Origin: Pseudobdellovibrionaceae bacterium
GTDB lineage: Bacteria > Bdellovibrionota > Bdellovibrionia > Bdellovibrionales > JAMPXM01
Length of the DNA: 10,098 nucleotides
Direction: 5' to 3'
NCBI GenBank assembly: GCA_913774795.1
Contig: CAJYIL010000005.1
Location: 1 to 10,098 of the forward strand
The notes below the pieces were generated by a model that was given only the letters and a program-made list of their open reading frames with translations, made no database searches and was not told where the DNA came from. Each line of letters begins with the position of its first letter. Within the stretch, counting starts at the first letter, position 1. The translations under genes were made by a program, and so were the position numbers. This document shows positions 6,354 to 10,098 of this stretch, one piece after another.

Positions 6354-7358
6354 GTGAAACGTTCATACTGGGTCGCCATCTTCGTTGTTCTTGTGCTCAC
6401 TCTGGCCATCGTTGCCGTGAAGGTCGTTCTACCGGGTCTCGTGAAAGCGAAAATCCTCGAAGCTGTCGAGAGATCATGTGCAGATTGCTCGCTCTCGATC
6501 AAGAGCGTCGATATCAGCTTCTCGGGAGTCGTGACCTTTCATGACTTGAGACTCATGCAAGGCCAGGCTGCGCGCTCGCTCATTGAAACGCGTTTTGAAC
6601 GTCTCGTCGTGACGCCGAAGCTGCAAAAAGATCCCGTTATCATCAAAAGCGTCGAGGGTTTCGGCCCGGAGATCATCTACGCCGACGGCGATGCACCCGA
6701 AATGAAAGCTCCTGAAAAATCCGCGGGCGAGTCTCTCAAATTCGAGATCCTTGAAACAAAGCTGCACGATGCGAGTTTTCGTTACGCGCACACCGTTCGC
6801 AAAAAGACGTCGATCCTGAGAATTGACAAAATCGACGCGGAGATGAGCGCAGTCGGCAACACGCCCGATACGCGCGAGCGCATGACGACCGCGAAGCTGA
6901 CCGGCGAAATTGAAAAATCGGGGAGAGGACAACTCGATCTCGCCGCACTCGTGAGACCGGGTCCATGGTACGTCGACGCGACCCTCGAGATTCATGATCA
7001 GGATCTCGCGGCCCTCAATCATTTTTTTACTCCGAATGATCGCATCGAAATCAAAGGTCTCGTCGAACACGCCATCGCGAAAGTGAATGTGCGTGATGAA
7101 ATGGCCAAGGCCAGCGTCCTCGCCATTTACCGCGATGCCGGCTACAAAGAACTTCCCTCTGAAGATCGGAGCCCGATTGAAGCGACACTCGCCAATATCG
7201 GCAGTTCGATCCTGATGACGAAGACGAACAAAGATTTTCCGAAAGACAAACAATCGGCCGAAATCGACGTCAAACGCGACGCGGATGAGCCTCTCGTTCA
7301 CTACATGCTGAAGTCTGCGAAGCTCGGCCTTCTCGAAGTCGCGAAAAAGAAGAAGTGA
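6354..7358 (+). CDS. AsmA/DUF748-like envelope protein
   Basis: A 334-aa protein with one N-terminal membrane helix (about residues 6-26), an MKRS basic start and a long mostly beta-rich remainder that should lie in the periplasm. The region after the helix (VERSCADCSLSIKSVDISFSG, then LRLMQ) and repeated alternating hydrophobic strands resemble N-terminal parts of AsmA/DUF748/TamB-like proteins, which in other bacteria help move phospholipids or assemble the outer envelope. The similarity is one of pattern, so the call is moderate, and it is much shorter than AsmA or TamB (600 aa or more). Cys42 and Cys45 form a CxxC just outside the membrane, which is unusual. Translation starts at GTG 6354 with GAGG 8 bases upstream. 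The gene is divergent from cvfB with only 54 bases between, and its stop overlaps the start of the next gene as GTGA. Confidence 0.6.
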   Translation: MKRSYWVAIFVVLVLTLAIVAVKVVLPGLVKAKILEAVERSCADCSLSIKSVDISFSGVVTFHDLRLMQGQAARSLIETRFERLVVTPKLQKDPVIIKSVEGFGPEIIYADGDAPEMKAPEKSAGESLKFEILETKLHDASFRYAHTVRKKTSILRIDKIDAEMSAVGNTPDTRERMTTAKLTGEIEKSGRGQLDLAALVRPGPWYVDATLEIHDQDLAALNHFFTPNDRIEIKGLVEHAIAKVNVRDEMAKASVLAIYRDAGYKELPSEDRSPIEATLANIGSSILMTKTNKDFPKDKQSAEIDVKRDADEPLVHYMLKSAKLGLLEVAKKKK

Positions 7359-7717
7359 TTTACCTTTACGCTCTTATCTTTCTGGTGACCGGCATAACTC
7401 ACCTAGCGAGTCCTGAGACCTTCGTGAAGGTCATCCCTCCGTTTTTTCCGTTTCCCTACGCGATTGCCATCGTCAGCGGAGTCATCGAGCTCGCCTTTGC
7501 CGTGGGGTTCACTTTCACCCGGACTCGCCGGTTCACGGCCTGGGCGGTGATTGTTTTCCTGGTCGCAGTCTTGCCAGTCCACGTTTACATGTATGCCGAG
7601 CGCGAAACTCTCTTCTCGCAATTCCCGACGTGGGCTCTGGTTCTGCGCTTCCCGGTCCAGCTTCTTCTGATTCTCTGGTCTTATCGCTACACGAGGGTCT
7701 CAACTCGAACCAATTGA
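7355..7717 (+). CDS. DoxX-like four-helix membrane protein
   Basis: A 120-aa integral membrane protein with four predicted helices (about residues 2-16, 33-54, 60-80 and 93-112). The pattern GITHLASPETF, IPPFFP and SGVIEL in the first half is characteristic of the DoxX/YphA-like family. Some relatives take part in thiol redox homeostasis or partner an oxidase, but most have no known function. It starts at GTG 7355, overlapping the preceding stop by four bases (GTGA), so its translation is likely coupled to the AsmA-like gene and the two may act in the same membrane process. The end is followed by about 120 bases without a clear terminator. Confidence 0.8.
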   Translation: MIYLYALIFLVTGITHLASPETFVKVIPPFFPFPYAIAIVSGVIELAFAVGFTFTRTRRFTAWAVIVFLVAVLPVHVYMYAERETLFSQFPTWALVLRFPVQLLLILWSYRYTRVSTRTN

Positions 7718-7837
7718 ACCAAGACCACACCCACTTTCTAATTGTCAGACTTCACGAATAGTCGATTTTGAGGTGTCGCAATCACTGTTGGCAGCCGATA
7801 AGTCAGGGAGCTCACGACCTAAAGATACGGGGACAGT

Positions 7838-8236
7838 ATGTTCAGCTGGAAAACTCAAAGTCTCACAATGAAACGCGTTTGGATCGCGCTTGCCGTCGTG
7901 ACGGCAGTCATCTTGGTTCACGGGACCTACACGTTTCGTATGAATCATCAAAACGCTTTCGCCCAAGCGGTCGAAAAGAAGATCGATATTGCATCGGTCC
8001 ACGTCATTGCAAAGAGTGGCACCCTCATTTTACAGGGCCGCGCTTCAAAGCAACAGGCAGAATACGCCGAAGAAATCGCTCGCATGTTTATCGCTCGGTA
8101 CGCGAAGCGCTCGATCAACGCGCCTGAAACCATCAAGAACGAAATTCAAATCGGAAGTGTCGTCACTCGCGCGAAATCGGTCGCGAAGAACCGTCAACTC
8201 GCAAGCGTAAGCGCGGCCTCGAAGCAACGTAAATAA
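7838..8236 (+). CDS. membrane-anchored BON-domain protein
   Basis: A 132-aa protein with a hydrophobic helix at about residues 14-29 after a basic MKR, so it is either anchored in the inner membrane or exported. Residues 43-106 fit a single BON (OsmY/nodulation) domain: a short alpha segment, the strand-glycine-strand motif VIAKSGTLILQGRAS, a helix, and a closing NEIQIG strand. BON domains are thought to bind phospholipid surfaces; OsmY has two and is induced by osmotic stress. The C-terminal 25 residues are Lys/Arg/Ser-rich and probably disordered. ATG 7838 has GGGGA 4 bases upstream. The in-frame ATG 7868, immediately before the basic KR of the helix, is an alternative with only a weak AAAG upstream. 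Confidence 0.65.
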   Translation: MFSWKTQSLTMKRVWIALAVVTAVILVHGTYTFRMNHQNAFAQAVEKKIDIASVHVIAKSGTLILQGRASKQQAEYAEEIARMFIARYAKRSINAPETIKNEIQIGSVVTRAKSVAKNRQLASVSAASKQRK

Positions 8237-8255
8237 GAGTTTAACTTCTGTTGGC

Positions 8256-8284
8256 GGAGTCGTGATGTTTTGATCACGACGTCT
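8256..8284. repeat. inverted repeat after the BON gene
   Basis: A perfect 8-bp inverted repeat (8259-8266 with 8273-8280) has a 6-base loop and can extend by three pairs past a one-base bulge. Its place, 20 bases after the BON gene stop, suits a terminator, but the following bases (GTCTCTTC) are only mildly T-rich. It could instead be an operator for the response regulator gene. Confidence 0.5.
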
Positions 8285-8352
8285 CTTCAGCAAAATGCGA
8301 TCATAACTTCACTCGATATATCCGCAGCTAGCGTCTAGAACTCTCTCATCCT

Positions 8353-8359
8353 AGGGAGG
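8353..8359 (+). promoter_or_regulatory. strong Shine-Dalgarno for the GTG start at 8367
   Basis: AGGGAGG lies 7 bases before GTG 8367 and supports this non-ATG start, which gives the receiver protein a 38-residue polar N-terminal extension. Confidence 0.75.
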
Positions 8360-8366
8360 CCGAACC

Positions 8367-8870
8367 GTGCTGGCAACAAGCGAGATCAAACACCTGAATT
8401 CGACGGAGCCTTCTGACGACGCGGGTGACCTCACCGATGGCAAGTCCGACCCGGTCTGGAAAGCCGTTCGCCTCGACGGGATCAAGGTCCTCCTCGTCGA
8501 AGACACTCCTGATGCACGCATCTATATCAGCCGCCTCTTCATGAGAGCTGGAGCTCAAGTGCTCACGGCGTCGTCGGCCCTCGAGGCGCGTAAAATCCTT
8601 CTCCATGAAGAGCCTGACGTCATCGTCAGCGATATCGCGATGCCTGATGAGGACGGCCTATCATTCATCCGTCGGCTCCGTGCCGAGGGATCTCTCACCG
8701 GTCAAAATATTCCGGCGATGGCTCTGACAGCTTTCACCGATTCTCAGACGCGTAATCAGATTTTCAAGGCGGGCTTCCAGGCCCACGTCGCGAAATGCTC
8801 AGACTTCGAAGCCATGTTGCGCACCGTCTGCGAACTCGCGAAAGGTGAGCCAACCGGTACCGTTCACTAA
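8367..8870 (+). CDS. stand-alone receiver-domain response regulator
   Basis: A CheY-like receiver domain occupies residues 39-157. The acidic pair Glu45-Asp46, phosphoacceptor Asp89 (in VSDIAMP), Thr121 (in ALTAF) and Lys143 are all in place, so it should be phosphorylated by a histidine kinase. No DNA-binding or enzymatic domain follows; the protein ends at residue 167, so output must be by protein contact, as in CheY, Spo0F or phosphorelay intermediates. Residues 1-38 are a polar, Asp/Ser/Thr-rich extension, probably disordered. Lys143 is followed by Cys instead of the usual Pro. No kinase gene is adjacent, so the partner is unknown. Receivers of this form also occur joined to hybrid kinases, so an origin from such a protein is possible. 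Confidence 0.88.
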   Translation: MLATSEIKHLNSTEPSDDAGDLTDGKSDPVWKAVRLDGIKVLLVEDTPDARIYISRLFMRAGAQVLTASSALEARKILLHEEPDVIVSDIAMPDEDGLSFIRRLRAEGSLTGQNIPAMALTAFTDSQTRNQIFKAGFQAHVAKCSDFEAMLRTVCELAKGEPTGTVH

Positions 8871-8944
8871 GTTTTCAATTAGCGTCACAACTCCCTCCGG
8901 CGCTTGTTGAGAAGCCGAAGGGTCGGGTAGTTCTCTGAGTCCTC

Positions 8945-8949
8945 GGAGG
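8945..8949 (+). promoter_or_regulatory. Shine-Dalgarno deciding the start at 8958
   Basis: GGAGG is only 2 bases from ATG 8952 but 8 bases from ATG 8958. The second spacing is normal, so the protein most likely starts at 8958 (MFKF), two codons later. Confidence 0.7.
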
Positions 8950-8957
8950 AAATGCCT

Positions 8958-9404
8958 ATGTTCAAATTCGTTCTTGGTCTTCTCGTCATCGCAGCTTCGG
9001 CCTCTTCGCTCGCGCAAAATGCTTTTGGTCGAATTCAGGTCGCGCCAGCTCCGCTTGTGACAGCTTTGCCTGGTTCCCTTCATGACACGATGAAAGCGAT
9101 GTCAAAGGCGATGAAGTCGATCGAAGTCGGTGACGCTTCGAAAAACCCGGCCAATGCGCAAGCCGCTGACCTCATTTCGGATCTAGCTCTTCATTCGAAA
9201 TCGTTCGTACCCGATGAGGTCGCTAAGATGCCCGCTGGCGAGCGTGCCGGGGCTCTCGCAGGTTACAAAGCGATGCTAGACGAAACAGCGGCAACCGCTC
9301 GTCAAATGGCAGCCGCATTCCGCAAGAATGACAACGCCGCGGCTGCTCGCCTCTACGATCAGTTGAACGCCGAGAAAAAGCGCGGGCACGGCGAGTACAA
9401 GTAA
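8958..9404 (+). CDS. periplasmic cytochrome b562-fold protein
   Basis: A 148-aa exported protein with a short signal peptide (MFKF, a hydrophobic core to about residue 17, cleavage near ASSLAQ). The mature part is almost wholly helical and matches the cytochrome b562 / cytochrome c' four-helix bundle. LHDTMKAMSKAMKSI aligns with the first helix of E. coli cytochrome b562, whose Met7 is a heme ligand (here Met45), and the C-terminal LNAEKKRGHGEYK aligns with the last helix, putting His144 at the other ligand position. The CxxCH of c-type relatives is absent, so heme, if bound, would be non-covalent. Ala/Lys-rich helices and a 20-residue Pro/Ala linker precede the bundle. The role is unknown; electron transfer is a guess. 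The gene appears to stand alone, with its own strong ribosome binding site. Confidence 0.65.
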   Translation: MFKFVLGLLVIAASASSLAQNAFGRIQVAPAPLVTALPGSLHDTMKAMSKAMKSIEVGDASKNPANAQAADLISDLALHSKSFVPDEVAKMPAGERAGALAGYKAMLDETAATARQMAAAFRKNDNAAAARLYDQLNAEKKRGHGEYK

Positions 9405-9449
9405 TAACAGGACTTCGGTTTTCCTTGAGGGGTCTTGACGGTTTTTGAT

Positions 9450-9473
9450 CGTGGGCGCACAACAATGCCCACG
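9450..9473. repeat. inverted repeat just before the EmrA-like start
   Basis: A perfect 7-bp inverted repeat (9450-9456 with 9467-9473) surrounds a 10-base centre and ends one base before ATG 9475. TTGACG at 9435-9440 is a plausible -35 box, but no good -10 box follows at normal spacing. The repeat could be a repressor site (MarR- or TetR-type proteins often control emr genes) or an mRNA hairpin over the ribosome binding region. Confidence 0.4.
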
Positions 9474-9474
9474 T

Positions 9475-10098
9475 ATGAATTCTGAAGCGACCCTCGCACG
9501 CTCATCGTCTCCCGCCACTTTCCAAGAGAAGTTTCCAATCATCAAAACGACGAAGTTTAAAATTGGCGTCGTGGTTGGCACACTCGTGCTGCTCTTCATT
9601 CTCCATTGGGTCTATGGTCTCTTGACGACCGAAACGACTGACGACGCATTCGTTACTTCACGCGTTCACCAAGTTTCGACCCGCGTGCAAGGCCAAGTGC
9701 TTTCGGTGAACGTCAATGACAACCAAAAAGTGAAGGCGGGCGACGTTCTTGTCGTCCTCGATCCTCGCGAATTCGAAGCGAACGTCAAATCCGCTCAAGC
9801 GAAATACTCGAAGGCTCACAAAGACTTGGGTCGCCTTTCGGGTGGAGGCGGATTTTTGCCTGACGAAAAGCCGATCCTCGACCAATACCAAGCCGACGCT
9901 CTCTCGAGTGAAGCCACTCTCCAGGAGGCGACTCTTCAATATCAATTTACAAAGATCGTAGCTCCGACCGACGGCACCGTCGGCGCACGCAACGTCGAAT
10001 CTGGTCAGCTCGTTGTACCAGGGCAAGCGTTGATGGCGCTGGTCGAGCCTGAACCTTGGATTGTCGCGAACTTTAAAGAAGGTCAGCTCGCGAAAATT
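9475..10098 (+). CDS. EmrA/HlyD-type membrane fusion protein, N-terminal part
   Basis: The reading frame is open to the right edge of the window (208 codons seen), so the C-terminus is missing. Residues 1-29 are cytoplasmic and polar, 30-50 form one membrane helix, and the rest is periplasmic. The TTDDAFVTSR entry, the first lipoyl half (about 60-97, with VQGQVLSVNVNDNQKVKAGD), the second half (IVAPTDGTV and the following GQLVVPGQ), and the WIVANFKEGQL segment are the signature of EmrA-like adaptors, which link an inner-membrane MFS pump (EmrB) to a TolC-type outer-membrane channel for drug or toxin export. An emrB-like gene would be expected to the right. The helical hairpin between the lipoyl halves is only about 60 residues, roughly half that of E. 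coli EmrA, with a GGGG stretch in the middle (123-126). No Shine-Dalgarno precedes ATG 9475. Confidence 0.88.
   Translation, partial: MNSEATLARSSSPATFQEKFPIIKTTKFKIGVVVGTLVLLFILHWVYGLLTTETTDDAFVTSRVHQVSTRVQGQVLSVNVNDNQKVKAGDVLVVLDPREFEANVKSAQAKYSKAHKDLGRLSGGGGFLPDEKPILDQYQADALSSEATLQEATLQYQFTKIVAPTDGTVGARNVESGQLVVPGQALMALVEPEPWIVANFKEGQLAKI

Noticed and set aside
6474..7301. Minus-strand open frame of 275 codons
   Set aside because: Antisense to the AsmA-like gene, with no ribosome binding site, signal peptide or family signature. The plus-strand frame has a membrane helix and a coupled downstream gene.
8891..8920. Imperfect hairpin between the receiver and b562-like genes
   Set aside because: The arms pair only with a mismatch or bulges and no U-tract follows; not strong enough for a terminator or regulatory element.
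9276..10026. Minus-strand frames of 107 and 122 codons opposite the end of the b562-like gene and the EmrA-like gene
   Set aside because: The plus-strand frame carries clear EmrA signatures to the window edge; the antisense frames have none.
1..10098. CRISPR arrays, tRNA or rRNA genes, insertion sequences, prophage or toxin-antitoxin genes
   Set aside because: Looked for and not seen: no regularly spaced repeats, cloverleaf-like segments, transposase or integrase motifs, or paired small toxin-antitoxin frames.

Overview
The window looks like chromosomal DNA from a Gram-negative bacterium. It has several Sec-type signal peptides, a KefC-type antiporter, an AsmA-like envelope protein and an EmrA-type periplasmic adaptor. 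Base composition is moderately GC-rich, with many TCG and CGA trinucleotides. Gene style and content (many short secreted or membrane-anchored proteins of unknown function, a CvfB-like protein, a Lys/Pro/Ala-rich basic protein) suggest Bdellovibrionota or another former deltaproteobacterial lineage. There is no rRNA or other taxonomic marker, so that placement is inference.

Layout. Positions 1-40 hold an intrinsic terminator for a gene to the left of the window. A secreted protein of unknown function follows (96-728), with a strongly structured 5' region. Next come a Dps-family ferritin-like protein (857-1498) with a good promoter and terminator, a TIP30/HTATIP2-like NAD(P)-binding protein (1596-2231), a secreted Ntn/choloylglycine-hydrolase family amidase (2329-3396) preceded by an overlapping 8-codon leader ORF, and a small Lys/Ala/Pro-rich protein with a His-rich C-terminal part (3470-3826). 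This last gene converges on a minus-strand pair and shares the bases TTAA with its stop codon. The pair is cvfB-like (5622-6299) followed by a kefC-like antiporter (3823-5622), joined by a TAATG overlap. A short divergent region then leads to an AsmA-like protein (6354-7358), which overlaps a DoxX-like membrane protein by GTGA (7355-7717). The rest, on the plus strand, is a BON-domain membrane-anchored protein (7838-8236), a stand-alone receiver-domain protein (8367-8870), a cytochrome b562-fold periplasmic protein (8958-9404) and the start of an EmrA/HlyD-type adaptor (9475 to the window edge).

Function. Many products fit envelope homeostasis and stress protection: Dps (iron and oxidants), KefC (K+/H+ exchange in response to electrophiles), an EmrA-type drug-efflux adaptor, and DoxX and AsmA-like proteins. 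Most genes are separate transcription units, though. The only clear couplings are cvfB-kefC and asmA-like-doxX. No CRISPR, tRNA, insertion sequence or phage gene is visible, and no intergenic gap exceeds about 130 bases. I found no convincing new multi-gene system. The items most worth a second look are the leader ORF before the amidase, the double palindrome at the first gene, the shortened CvfB coupled to KefC, the heme-ligand pattern of the b562-like protein and the short hairpin of the EmrA-like adaptor.
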